A DNA stretch of 64,000 nucleotides from Humibacter sp. RRB41. GTDB taxonomy: Bacteria; Actinomycetota; Actinomycetes; Actinomycetales; Microbacteriaceae. Of this stretch, positions 40,706 to 49,599 are shown piece by piece. Positions within the stretch are counted from its first letter, which is position 1, and every line of letters begins with the position of its first letter. The notes under the pieces were generated by a model. That model saw only the letters and a list, made by a program, of their open reading frames with translations, made no database searches and was not told where the DNA came from. Location of the stretch: contig NZ_JAKWJQ010000008.1 in assembly GCF_022761015.1 (NCBI RefSeq), positions 94,067-158,066 of the forward strand, in the 5' to 3' direction. The translations under genes were made by a program, and so were the position numbers.

Positions 40706-42046
40706 TCAGTCGACGCGAGTGATGGCGGGGAAGACGTAGCTCTGGTCGAGGATCGAACCGTCGGGTTCGTACATGCGCATCACGGGCCGGAAGTCGCCCT
40801 CGGGAGCGGGGAGCCAGTTCGCGGCCGTCTTCTGCTCGGTGGGCTTCTCGTGGCTGATGGTGATCGTGAGTGCGCCGTCCTCATCACGGATGATGCCAGG
40901 GGTGCGATCCCCGATCGAATACCGGTCGATCGGGTTGTCGATCAAGAAGAAGTCGGGCACCGAGTACATGGTGAGCGACCAGAACGCTGATACCGGCGGG
41001 GCGGGATCGAGCCGCAACGTGTAGGTGTGGGCGCCGGTGAGTTGCTCACCGCGGTCATCGAGATAGGTCATGACGTACGCGGCCTCATACGGATGGTTGC
41101 CCCAGAGTCCGCCGAGGGCGGCGGCCGCGCGTTCGACGATGCGCAACTTCGGGTCGGCGATCTTGAATCGATCGTCGTCGAGGGCACCGACCTCGAAGTA
41201 GTCGAGGTTGTAGTCGAAAGCGTGGAAGGTGAGCTTCCAGCCGTTCACCTGCGGGCTCGCGCCGGACACGAGTGCCGTGTGGAGGCTGGCCTGCGCGCCG
41301 CCCAGCCCGTCGTCGAGTGCTTTCACGGTGTGATCGGGCAGGCCGACGTAGGGGGATGCCCCGCTCACCGTGATGCCGACGGGCACGAGCGACTGCTGGA
41401 GCGGGACGTCGCGCGGCGCCGGCGGGAATTGCTGGGACCAGACCCGAAGCTTCTCCAGGAACGACAGTTCGGCGGGCACTTCAGGGTCCGTCGCGGCCAG
41501 GCCAACCGGCGTGGCGCCCGGGTCGAGTGGGCGGAGGACCGTCTGGTCCTGCAGGGCGTGAACGATCGGCAGATCGTCGTCACCCGCGACAGCCCACCTG
41601 CCGACGATCGATGAGACCGTCGTGGGAAAGCGGATGATCGTGGTTCCCGCTGGGGCATCACCGTCCCAGCCCGGCGGGACGAGGAGGAAGTCGCCTTCCG
41701 CGGTCCCCGTGGCGCGATGCCCGACGTAGGCGAAGTTGTCGGTCCACGCGTCGACGAATTGCAGCACGTAGTATCTGCCCGCGGTGTCGGGAACGTGGAG
41801 GGCGACCGGGCCGACACTGAGGTCGACCTGCGCCATCGAGTACACGGTGTCGTTGTTGATCGTGACGAACGTGTCCGCCGGGCCGGCGAGGGCACGCGCG
41901 TGGCTGAAGGTGTTGAACGCGGCGGCCGGGTTCGCACCAACCCCCTCGGTGACGTACCTGATGACCTGATCGAGATTGAAGACGAGCGGGAACCCGTAGA
42001 GATAGGCCCGGCTGAGCAGGCCGGTGTCGGTACTGAGTTCGGTCAT
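40706..42046 (-). CDS. DUF1254/DUF1214-domain protein (copy B)
   Basis: This 446-residue paralogue of the downstream gene carries YLYGFPLVFNLDQV, NNDTVYSMAQVDLSVGPV and the C-terminal FWSLTMYSVPDFFLIDNPIDRYSIGDRTPG and NWLPAPEGDFRPVMRMYEP motifs. I chose ATG 42046 with GGGGGAA upstream; an in-frame ATG at 42073 is possible. It is the first gene of the pair. Both copies are clearly intact, so they may have diverged in substrate. Function unknown. Confidence 0.83.
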   Translation of the reverse strand: MTELSTDTGLLSRAYLYGFPLVFNLDQVIRYVTEGVGANPAAAFNTFSHARALAGPADTFVTINNDTVYSMAQVDLSVGPVALHVPDTAGRYYVLQFVDAWTDNFAYVGHRATGTAEGDFLLVPPGWDGDAPAGTTIIRFPTTVSSIVGRWAVAGDDDLPIVHALQDQTVLRPLDPGATPVGLAATDPEVPAELSFLEKLRVWSQQFPPAPRDVPLQQSLVPVGITVSGASPYVGLPDHTVKALDDGLGGAQASLHTALVSGASPQVNGWKLTFHAFDYNLDYFEVGALDDDRFKIADPKLRIVERAAAALGGLWGNHPYEAAYVMTYLDDRGEQLTGAHTYTLRLDPAPPVSAFWSLTMYSVPDFFLIDNPIDRYSIGDRTPGIIRDEDGALTITISHEKPTEQKTAANWLPAPEGDFRPVMRMYEPDGSILDQSYVFPAITRVD

Positions 42047-42216
42047 AGCTGGTTCCCCCGTGAACGTGCGCACTCGATCCGCGCGCGTGCGCGGCGGTAC
42101 GTCCGACCCTACGGGCGGATGCGCGTGCCGTCACTGCGAGTTTCGGCGCGCCCCATAGGGCGGACGCCTTCCGCGGAGATCCCTTGCCAGGGAGCCGAAG
42201 AGCCGTCCGACAGGCA

Positions 42217-43044
42217 TCAGCCTTCTGGCGCAGCGCTGGCGGACTCGAAGGGCGAGACGAGGTCCGGATGCGACGCGATCGCTCGAATCGCGCTCGGGTC
42301 GCCGCCGGCGATAATGCCGGCTGCGTCGTCCAGCACCCCGTCGTAGTCGGGTCCCGTTGTTCCCTGGTACGCCGCGGTCATCCTGCCCCATTCGTCCCAT
42401 GGCAGCGTCTCGACCTTGACCAGCGAGGCGAGGTCTCGGACGAGGTTGCCGCGAATCTCCGATGGCCCGAAGTTCGTGGTGCCGTAGACGCCGTAGGTCG
42501 ACGCGTCGATCTCTCCGCGCCGAAATGCCTGCCACGCCTCGCCTCCCGTGAGGAAGGCTCCCGGAGCCAGGTCATCGGGGGTCGGAACGATCCCGGTGCC
42601 GAGGACCTCGGTGTCCATGCGGATCCAGCGCTCCCCGTTGTTCCACTCCACGATCCAGTGGTCCAGCGCCTGACCGGGCTGGAAATAGGTCGCGAACCCG
42701 CAGCGCGCCCTGGCCTCGATTCCTGCCCGTCTGAGCAGTGCGACGCTGAGGACTGTGAAGTGACGGCACGTTCCCACGGCACGGTTCTCCACAGCTCTCG
42801 GCTGCGAAAGAGATGTCGGGTCCAGCTGCCACAGTGCGTCGACGAGATCGCCGGCCGCGCGGACCTGATTCGTGACCAGCCGATCAGATGGCACGCCGAG
42901 GCGCTCCATCTCATACGGCTGAACGAAAAGCGTCGGCACGGCGCCACAGACGTTCGGGGCAGCACCGCCGATGCCCTCGAACCGGTCGGATGGCACGTCT
43001 CGCAGGTCGGTGAAGACTCCGGGTGCTGAGTAGTCGATCGTCAC
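42217..43044 (-). CDS. transglutaminase-like protein
   Basis: The 275-residue protein has the papain-like transglutaminase core with catalytic triad C93 (AVGTCRHFTVLSVALLRRAG), H129 (ALDHWIVEW) and D144 (WIRMDTEV). Such cytoplasmic bacterial members are usually proteases or amidases rather than crosslinkers. It has no signal peptide. GTG 43044 is preceded six bases earlier by TAGCGT (43056-43051), suggesting a leaderless message. Confidence 0.82.
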   Translation of the reverse strand: MTIDYSAPGVFTDLRDVPSDRFEGIGGAAPNVCGAVPTLFVQPYEMERLGVPSDRLVTNQVRAAGDLVDALWQLDPTSLSQPRAVENRAVGTCRHFTVLSVALLRRAGIEARARCGFATYFQPGQALDHWIVEWNNGERWIRMDTEVLGTGIVPTPDDLAPGAFLTGGEAWQAFRRGEIDASTYGVYGTTNFGPSEIRGNLVRDLASLVKVETLPWDEWGRMTAAYQGTTGPDYDGVLDDAAGIIAGGDPSAIRAIASHPDLVSPFESASAAPEG

Positions 43045-43095
43045 GCTCCGACGCTAATGGCAGGCACAGACATCCGCCTGTCCGCGAACCGTTCC

Positions 43096-44178
43096 TCAAC
43101 GCTCCAAAGCCACCGGCCGGTCGCGCCCCTCGACGCGCTCGGTCGGCCACCGCTCATCGACCGTGATCGTCTCGATGACCGGTGCATCAGCGCTGCCCGC
43201 CAGCAGCACAGTGTCCTCCACCTTCGCGCCCGGCACCCACGGATTCCACGTGAACGCCTGGCCGAGCCGCACGATGTCGTCCGTCGTCGGAGTGGCACGG
43301 GGGTCGCGCCCGTTGTAGCCGGCGGCCCCGCCCTGGTGGTGCCGAGTCCACTGATCGGCGGGGAACCCGTTCGCCGGATACGCCGCGGCGATCGTCGCGA
43401 GCACATCGTTCAACGGCGTGCCTGGGCGCGTCGCGTCGAACGCCGCGGCTTCCACCTGCAGGATGCGCCGCTGCGCATCCTGCTCCGGCTCCGTCTGCGG
43501 ACCGAACGACACCCACCGGCTGAGGTTCGCGATGAGACCGTCACGGCGCGCGCAGACCACGACCATCGCGCGTCGGCCGAGCGGGGCATCCGTCGGCAGG
43601 GGATGGGGGAGGGACGCCCGCGACTCGCCGGCGACGAGCAGCACGAGCGGATCCGCGCCGACGGAGACGAGCCGTGCGGCGAGTTCAGCGGCGCCACGGC
43701 GCTCTGACCACGTCGGATCGGCCTCGAGCAGCACGTCGGTGACGGCGTGGGCGGCATCCTCGCTCAACGCACGGAATCGCGTGAGCTCGCCCGGAAGCAG
43801 AACGGCCCTCGCCGCGCGCAGCTGAGGGTCGAGGTCCCGCTCGAGTAGAACGCCCGGCTCGTGCGACGCCTGCAACGGCTCATACCAGGGGCGTTCCCGC
43901 ACGGTGATGCCGGCCGGCAGCTCTTCCGCGACGAGCCGCGCCGTCTCGTTCGACGTCACGAACGCCTCGTCACCGTCGTGCGAGACGCGCAGGGTGACGA
44001 TCGGATCCGCCGCGAGGCTCACGTACTGTCGCCCGCCGTCGAGATACCAGGCGACAGCCGTCGCACTCGTGAGCAGAACGGATGCCGCATCCGCCTCCTC
44101 GAGCAGCGCGAGCACGCGACCGCGTTTGACGGCCCTGTCGTCCTGCGGTCGGGCCGGAGGGGCCCCGCCGTCGCTCAC
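43096..44178 (-). CDS. M24 (creatinase/prolidase-fold) homologue with degenerate metal site
   Basis: The 360-residue protein has an N-terminal creatinase-like domain and a pita-bread domain (about 190-340). In the segments where active M24 peptidases have Asp-Asp-His-Glu-Glu ligands, the sequence reads VVVCARRDGLIANLSRW (both Asp replaced), HHQGGAAGYNG (His kept), GQAFTWNP (Glu to Asn) and GAKVEDTVLL (last Glu kept). It is therefore unlikely to bind two metals and may be creatinase-like or non-catalytic. GTG 44178 overlaps the stop of the Gfo/Idh-DUF6807 gene (GTGA), so both are co-translated. The frame upstream is a shadow of that gene. Confidence 0.8.
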   Translation of the reverse strand: MSDGGAPPARPQDDRAVKRGRVLALLEEADAASVLLTSATAVAWYLDGGRQYVSLAADPIVTLRVSHDGDEAFVTSNETARLVAEELPAGITVRERPWYEPLQASHEPGVLLERDLDPQLRAARAVLLPGELTRFRALSEDAAHAVTDVLLEADPTWSERRGAAELAARLVSVGADPLVLLVAGESRASLPHPLPTDAPLGRRAMVVVCARRDGLIANLSRWVSFGPQTEPEQDAQRRILQVEAAAFDATRPGTPLNDVLATIAAAYPANGFPADQWTRHHQGGAAGYNGRDPRATPTTDDIVRLGQAFTWNPWVPGAKVEDTVLLAGSADAPVIETITVDERWPTERVEGRDRPVALER

Positions 44179-46196
44179 CGGTCGCCGCCGTCGGATGCGA
44201 TGGCCTTCGCGATCGCGCTCGCCGCGCGCGCAGACACTCGGCCGTCGACAACGGCGGCGCGGTACGACCGGGCGAGTCCCGACGCGGGGACCGGGGTCGG
44301 GGCATCCCACGCGACAGAGGAACCCAGGCCGGGGTAGTCGCGCGCGCGCACGAACCACGGGTCGGATGCAGTGACCGCGTCGCCTGCCGAGAGCACGATC
44401 GACGCTTCGCCGGAGCGACCGGCCTCGCCGGCGAACCGCGCGGACCACGCCAGCCACGGGGCGACGGAGCCGTTGACGGCATCCTCGCCCGTCGCATCCG
44501 CGGTGAAGACCTCGACATCGGTGCACTCGGGCAGTCGCCAGAAGAACCCGCCGTAGCCGGCGCCGACGCGACCCTTGCTGCCGGGGCTGCCCAGCATCAC
44601 CTCGGCGCTCGCCGCGGGATTCAGCCGCACGTCGAGGTCGAGCGCCCATGCCGTCGTGCCGTCGGCGTCGAGAGGGTGCCAGCGCACGGAGCGTTGCTCG
44701 CGGAGCACCGGCGCGCCGTCCGGCCCGATCCACACGAGGGCGAGGGTCGTGCTGTCTGCACTCGCATCCGTGCCCTCGACCACGATGCTGCCGTGATCGT
44801 CGAGCGACTCGTAGCCGCTGTCGCGCACATAGGTGCGGCCGCCCCAGAAGTTGATGCCGGCGGCATCCTGCACAGTGAAGCCCACGCCGGTGTGCCAGTC
44901 GTGATCGGCCGGATGCGTCGCCGTCACCGTCACTCCGCCGAGGGTGCGCACCGGATGCAGATAGGGATGCGGGCTCGAGAACGGAATGGTCGCCGTGCCG
45001 TCCAGCAGCTGTGCCACCAGCGTGCCGCCCACCTTCGCCTCGGCGAGCACACCGTCGACCGCGCGCACTGCCCAGCTCGTGCCGAGCTCGGTGAAGGTCG
45101 AACCCGTCCGTGCCGCGTCGCGCACCGTGTCGACGATGCCGTCGATCACCGGATACGCGTCCTCGCCCTCGCCGTGCCAGACGACCGCGCCCGGATCCAC
45201 CTTCGTCGGATCCGGCGCGAGGCGGATCGCCTCGACGACCCGCATGAACGCACCCGTCGCTTCGAGCGGCACGATGAGGTCGACCCCGCCGAGACGATGC
45301 TCGACGAGGTTGCGGAGCAGGTCGGCGCGGCCGAACGTGCGATCCGCGCCGTCGAGCGTGACGACATCCGTCGTGTACGAGAACGCGGCGGATGCCCGTT
45401 CGCCGGTCACCGTCACCGATGCGCCGCGATCCGCAGTGTCGACGTACGACGGCGGTGCACACAGCGTCAGAGCGCACGTCACGGTCGGATGCCCCGGCCC
45501 ACTGACGCGAATGACAGACGTGTCGTCGGCTTCGATGGCGTTTGCGCGATAGAGATCGACATCGACCCGATCGACGGACTGCGCGGTGTCGTAGCCGGCG
45601 ATACGCAATGCTGTCGCGACGGCGTGCGCGAGCGGATTCGTGGCGACACCGTCGACGACGGCGTGGCCGTCGAGCATGCGGCGCCCGGCCCAGCGGGCCC
45701 GCTTCCAGTACTTCAGGGGGCGGCTCCACAAGCCCGTCGCACTCACGGCGACCGTCGAGCCGAGGCCGAGCGCATCGCCCGCAAACGCCTGGACGGCTTC
45801 CGACCCGAGGCTCTGGAAGCCCACCTGCACGGTACGGCCCGTCTCCCGTTGCACCGCGAGGAGCCGCTCGAAGTCCGCCATCGTCGGCACGGGCGGCTTC
45901 TCGAGCAGCACGTCAGCGCCCGCCAGCATCGCCTCTTCTGCGAGGTCGGCGTGGGTGTCCAACGGCGTGGCGACGATCACGATGTCGGCGGGTGCGGCGG
46001 CGAGGGCTGCACCGAGGTCCGCGTGCACGGGCACCTCGCCGTCGTGGTCGCGCAGGGCAGCGACCGCAGGATCGACCAGCCCCGCGACGTGCAGCAGGCC
46101 CTCCGCCTCGAGCCGCCGCGCGTTCTCCAGGTGCAGGCGCCCGTAACCACCGACACCGGTTATCACGACCTGCGGGATCGGACTCGACGGATTCAT
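44175..46196 (-). CDS. Gfo/Idh/MocA oxidoreductase fused to a DUF6807 (PmoA-like) domain
   Basis: The 673-residue protein joins an N-terminal NAD(P)-dependent sugar oxidoreductase (about 1-375; ITGVGGYGRLH nucleotide-binding turn, LLEKPPVP with the family lysine) to a DUF6807 domain (about 385-670; PYLHPVRTLGGVTVT, DHDWHTGVGFTVQDAAGINFWGG, GGFFWRLPE). DUF6807 proteins are often found alone in glycan-use clusters; a direct fusion suggests that the two domains handle successive forms of one sugar (inference). It starts at ATG 46196 with GAGG upstream and is the first gene of a two-gene unit with the M24 homologue. An AGAAAGCGCTTA site lies 63 bases upstream. Confidence 0.85.
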   Translation of the reverse strand: MNPSSPIPQVVITGVGGYGRLHLENARRLEAEGLLHVAGLVDPAVAALRDHDGEVPVHADLGAALAAAPADIVIVATPLDTHADLAEEAMLAGADVLLEKPPVPTMADFERLLAVQRETGRTVQVGFQSLGSEAVQAFAGDALGLGSTVAVSATGLWSRPLKYWKRARWAGRRMLDGHAVVDGVATNPLAHAVATALRIAGYDTAQSVDRVDVDLYRANAIEADDTSVIRVSGPGHPTVTCALTLCAPPSYVDTADRGASVTVTGERASAAFSYTTDVVTLDGADRTFGRADLLRNLVEHRLGGVDLIVPLEATGAFMRVVEAIRLAPDPTKVDPGAVVWHGEGEDAYPVIDGIVDTVRDAARTGSTFTELGTSWAVRAVDGVLAEAKVGGTLVAQLLDGTATIPFSSPHPYLHPVRTLGGVTVTATHPADHDWHTGVGFTVQDAAGINFWGGRTYVRDSGYESLDDHGSIVVEGTDASADSTTLALVWIGPDGAPVLREQRSVRWHPLDADGTTAWALDLDVRLNPAASAEVMLGSPGSKGRVGAGYGGFFWRLPECTDVEVFTADATGEDAVNGSVAPWLAWSARFAGEAGRSGEASIVLSAGDAVTASDPWFVRARDYPGLGSSVAWDAPTPVPASGLARSYRAAVVDGRVSARAASAIAKAIASDGGDR

Positions 46197-46258
46197 CTGC
46201 CATCACCTCGCTGAGATACGGATGCCGACGCGTTGCGGCGCCGCCCCTCCATCATGTC

Positions 46259-46270
46259 AGAAAGCGCTTA
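46259..46270. promoter_or_regulatory. LacI-type operator-like site AGAAAGCGCTTA
   Basis: The site shares 11 of its 12 bases with the perfect operator at 24674-24687 and keeps the GAAAGCGCTT core. It lies upstream of the Gfo/Idh-DUF6807 gene. The simplest reading is control by the LacI protein encoded at 23580-24602, 21 kb away. Confidence 0.55.
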
Positions 46271-46329
46271 CCGAGGTTCGATGGCCGAGACTCGATGGCC
46301 GGGATTCCGCGGCCGAGATGCTGCGCGGA

Positions 46330-46776
46330 TCAGAGTCCGAGCAGAGTGCGCTTCGCCGCAGTGAACTCATCATCGGAGAGAGCGCCGCGGTCGTGCAGTG
46401 CGACGAGCTCCGAAAGCCCCGCCGTGCCTGCGACACCCGGGATGCCCATCCGTCGACGCTTCGCAGTTTCGAGGTCGAACCACATTCCCGCGTCGACGCG
46501 ATCGTGCGCCGACACCGCGAGCACGGTGCTCACGGTGACGAGCATCGCGATGCCGACGACGAGCACGGCGACGCCGACCCACAGCCACACGGTCGCCGTG
46601 CGGATTCCGGCGTCGTCTGCGAACCCCGTGCTGTTCGACAGCGTGTGCGTGAACCAGTAGAGGCTCTGCTCGCGGTCCAGGGCGCCCTTCGCGACTCCCC
46701 ACGCGACGGAGCCGGCGACGGTCAACGTCAGGCCGATGATTCCGAGCACTCGCCATGCCACGCGTCTCTTGTCCAT
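46330..46776 (-). CDS. two-TM membrane protein with C-terminal SHOCT domain
   Basis: The 148-residue protein has two membrane helices (about 12-30 and 62-90) and a C-terminal SHOCT motif, GLSELVALHDRGALSDDEFTAAKRTLLGL region, a short helical segment found in oligomerising bacterial proteins. TACGCT (46788-46783) lies six bases before ATG 46776, so the message may be leaderless. Function unknown. Confidence 0.78.
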   Translation of the reverse strand: MDKRRVAWRVLGIIGLTLTVAGSVAWGVAKGALDREQSLYWFTHTLSNSTGFADDAGIRTATVWLWVGVAVLVVGIAMLVTVSTVLAVSAHDRVDAGMWFDLETAKRRRMGIPGVAGTAGLSELVALHDRGALSDDEFTAAKRTLLGL

Positions 46777-46967
46777 GCCGGCAGCGTAGGGCGACGAATG
46801 CCGCTCGCCGCGGGAAAGCAGAAAGGTCTAGCCGATCGTTGGTCGCGGCATCCACCGATCGGTGAGGTCTCGAGAGAAGAGGCTCTCTGAAGAAGCACGG
46901 ATGTCGGAATCGCGTCTCATTGTTCGACGCCAAGACAGACCCGCCGACAGGCGGGACAGGAGGCATG

Positions 46968-48338
46968 ATGTACGACACACTTCGCTCGGCCACACCTCGC
47001 CCGACCTCACTCGGTGCCCGAACGCCGCGCGCCGAGCGCGCCGCCGTGTTCGCCCTGTTCGCGACGGCCGGACTGCTGATCGGCATCTGGGCGGCCACGA
47101 TCCCTGCCGTCTCGCACCGCGCCAACGTGTCACCAGCGGAGCTCGGCGTGCTGATACTGATCAGCTCGATCGGCATCGTGGTTGGCGCCCAACTCGGCGG
47201 ACGTCTTCAGGCCCGCCACGGAAGCATCGGATTGTGCCTCGGCGGTCTCGTCACCGCCGCGTTCGGAGCCGCGATGATGGGTCAGTCCGGAGACGCCGGA
47301 GTGCTCTGCGTCGCCATGACGATCTTCAGCTTCGGCATGGGACTCAACGACGTCGGCATGAACCTGCAGGCGGTGTTGGTCGAGCGCGCCTACCGGCGGC
47401 CGATCATGGCCGCGTTCCACGCGTTCTTCTCGCTTGGCGGCGTTGTCGGGGCCCTGCTCGTGCTCGCTCTCGCCTCCGCCGGGTGGGATGACCGCACCCA
47501 ACTGCTCCTGACGGCTGTCGTCGTCGCGGCGAGCGTGAGTGTCGCCTGTCGGTGGTTGGTGCGGACTCCGCTGCCGCTCGCGCCAGGCGGTGCGCTGAGC
47601 GCAGGGGGTGGGCGTGAGGGGCGGACATCCGATGCCTCCCAGCGTGTGCCGACGGGGCCGGCAGGCTGGCCGGACGATGAGTACGCGGTGTCCGTGTCCG
47701 AGCGTGAACCGCAGCCGCGTCGCGTACGGGTACGGATGACTCGCGTGGCGTGGATGCTCGGCCTCAGCGCCCTCGTGCTGATGTTCACCGAAGGGGTCGC
47801 CACCGACTGGAGCGGACTGCAGCTCACCCAGGCATTCGGGGCCGCTGCCGGCGTCTCCGCCTTCGGATACGCCGCGTTCTGCGTGACCATGACCGGCGGT
47901 CGGCTGCTCGTGGATCGCGTCGTCGCCGTCGTCGGCCCCGTGGTCGTTGTGCGCGTCGGCAGTGTGGTCGCCGCGGTCGGTCTCGCGACAGTCGTGTTCT
48001 CGCCGTCCATCTGGGTGACGCTCGCAGGCTGGGCGATCCTCGGCGTCGGACTCTGCGGATGCGTGCCCCAGATCTTCAGCGCCGCGGGCAACCAGCCGGG
48101 TTCAGGAGTCGTACTGTCCCGCGTGATCACGCTCGGGTACGTCGGCATCTTCGGCGGGCCTGCGGTGATCGGATGGCTCGCCGGAGCGACGAACGTCACT
48201 GTCGCACTCGTCATGCCGTTCGTGCTGCTCGCCGTGCCCGCGGTACTGGCGTCGGCAGTGAGGCGACCCGGTAGCGAGACCGCCGGGCTCAGGCCTTCTG
48301 CGCGGCCGCGCCGTCGCCCTGCACCTCGGGGAGCGTGA
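46968..48338 (+). CDS. MFS transporter
   Basis: The 456-residue protein has about 12 membrane helices in two halves joined by a long hydrophilic central loop (about residues 208-260, rich in G, R, E and P). It resembles the sugar/drug MFS group with the FGMGLNDVGMNLQAVLVER motif seen in FucP/YbjJ-like proteins. ATG 46968 has AGGAGG five bases upstream. Its last 50 bases overlap the end of the convergent MFS gene at 48289-49599. Substrate unknown. Confidence 0.82.
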   Translation: MYDTLRSATPRPTSLGARTPRAERAAVFALFATAGLLIGIWAATIPAVSHRANVSPAELGVLILISSIGIVVGAQLGGRLQARHGSIGLCLGGLVTAAFGAAMMGQSGDAGVLCVAMTIFSFGMGLNDVGMNLQAVLVERAYRRPIMAAFHAFFSLGGVVGALLVLALASAGWDDRTQLLLTAVVVAASVSVACRWLVRTPLPLAPGGALSAGGGREGRTSDASQRVPTGPAGWPDDEYAVSVSEREPQPRRVRVRMTRVAWMLGLSALVLMFTEGVATDWSGLQLTQAFGAAAGVSAFGYAAFCVTMTGGRLLVDRVVAVVGPVVVVRVGSVVAAVGLATVVFSPSIWVTLAGWAILGVGLCGCVPQIFSAAGNQPGSGVVLSRVITLGYVGIFGGPAVIGWLAGATNVTVALVMPFVLLAVPAVLASAVRRPGSETAGLRPSARPRRRPAPRGA

Positions 48339-49599
48339 TGCCGCGCGTCGGCACCGCGAACGTGACACGCACGCGGCGCTCGGCGATGGCGAAGCGCATC
48401 CCCCGGAAGTGCACCATGTAGTAGATGCCGATCACGGCGGCCGCTATGCCGGATGCTCCGCCCACGACCAGCGCCCAGCGCGGCCCGAAGGCGTCGGCCA
48501 CCCACCCCACGATCGGCGCGCCGATCGGCGTTCCGCCCATGAAGATCGCCATGTAGATCGCCATCACGCGGCCGCGCAGGAGTGGATCGGTCGACAGCTG
48601 CACAACGCCGTTGGCTGTGGTGTTGAAGGTCTGGGATGCCACCCCGACGATCGCGAGCATGGCGCCGAAGAACCAGTAGCCTGGCGCCGCGGCGGCGGCG
48701 ATGCATCCGATTCCGAAGATGACGGCTGCGACAGCGAGGAGCGACCCTCGTGGTTTCTCGCGCCGGGCGGCGAGCAGCGCGCCGACCACCGAGCCGACGG
48801 CCATCACCGACGACAGGATGCCGTACTCCCCAGCCCCCTTGTGGAACACGGTGCTCGCCATGCTCGCCACGAAGATCGGAAAGTTGAGGCCGAACGTGCC
48901 GATGAGGAAGACCATTGCGAAGATGGCCAAGAGGTCTGGTCGACCGCGCACGTAGCGGAAGCCCTCGACCAGACTGCCGCGCGACCGGCTCGCGCGCTTC
49001 TCGGTGTGGAGCTGAGCCCGCCTCATGAAGTTCAGCGAGATCAGCACAGCGACGAAGCTCACGGCGTTGATCAAGAAGACCCAGCCGGCGCCGACGGCGG
49101 CGGTGAGCAGCCCGGCGACGGCCGGCCCGATCAGGCGCGCCGCGTTGAACGAGGCGGAGTTGAGGGCGACGGCATTGCCGAGCAGCTTCGGCCCGACCAG
49201 GTCGCCGACGAACGTCTGGCGGGCGGGTGCGTCGAATGCCGCGACGATGCCGAGCAGCAGCGCGAAGATGTAGACCTGCCAGAGCTGCACGGTGCCCGAA
49301 ATGGTCAGGATGCCCAGCCCGAGCCCCAGGATGCCCATGCCGGCCTGCGTCGCCATCAGCAGTTTGCGCCGGTCGAGGCGATCTGCGGCGTATCCGGTGA
49401 TCGGCAGCAGTACGAGCTGCGGCCCGAACTGCAGCGCCATCACGATGCCGACGGCGAGGGCGTCGTTGTGGGTGAGCTGGGTCAGCACGATCCAGTCCTG
49501 CGCGGTGCGCTGCATCCAGGTGCCCACGTTGGACACCAGGGCGCCGGCGAACCAGATGCGATAATTCAGCGCCGTCAGGGAGCGGAACATCGCGTTCAC
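48289..49599 (-). CDS. MFS exporter of the EntS/MFS_3 type
   Basis: The 436-residue protein is a 12-helix exporter: FRSLTALNYRIWFAGALVSNVGTWMQRTAQDWIVLTQ is the signature N-terminus of the enterobactin-exporter-like group, followed by GYAADRLDRRKLL (motif A) and APARQTFVGDLV. It starts at ATG 49599, overlapping the MarR stop by four bases, so the regulator and the pump form an operon. The likely role is efflux of a drug or siderophore under MarR control. Confidence 0.88.
   Translation of the reverse strand: MNAMFRSLTALNYRIWFAGALVSNVGTWMQRTAQDWIVLTQLTHNDALAVGIVMALQFGPQLVLLPITGYAADRLDRRKLLMATQAGMGILGLGLGILTISGTVQLWQVYIFALLLGIVAAFDAPARQTFVGDLVGPKLLGNAVALNSASFNAARLIGPAVAGLLTAAVGAGWVFLINAVSFVAVLISLNFMRRAQLHTEKRASRSRGSLVEGFRYVRGRPDLLAIFAMVFLIGTFGLNFPIFVASMASTVFHKGAGEYGILSSVMAVGSVVGALLAARREKPRGSLLAVAAVIFGIGCIAAAAAPGYWFFGAMLAIVGVASQTFNTTANGVVQLSTDPLLRGRVMAIYMAIFMGGTPIGAPIVGWVADAFGPRWALVVGGASGIAAAVIGIYYMVHFRGMRFAIAERRVRVTFAVPTRGITLPEVQGDGAAAQKA

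Noticed and set aside
43096..45729. 877-residue open frame on the minus strand
   Set aside because: Only its last 360 residues resemble a protein family; the rest is an Arg/Ala-rich shadow of the Gfo/Idh-DUF6807 gene in another frame.
46968..49599. 50-bp overlap of the two convergent MFS genes as a frameshift or wrong end
   Set aside because: Both C-termini read cleanly after the last helix; a tail-to-tail overlap of soluble ends is acceptable.
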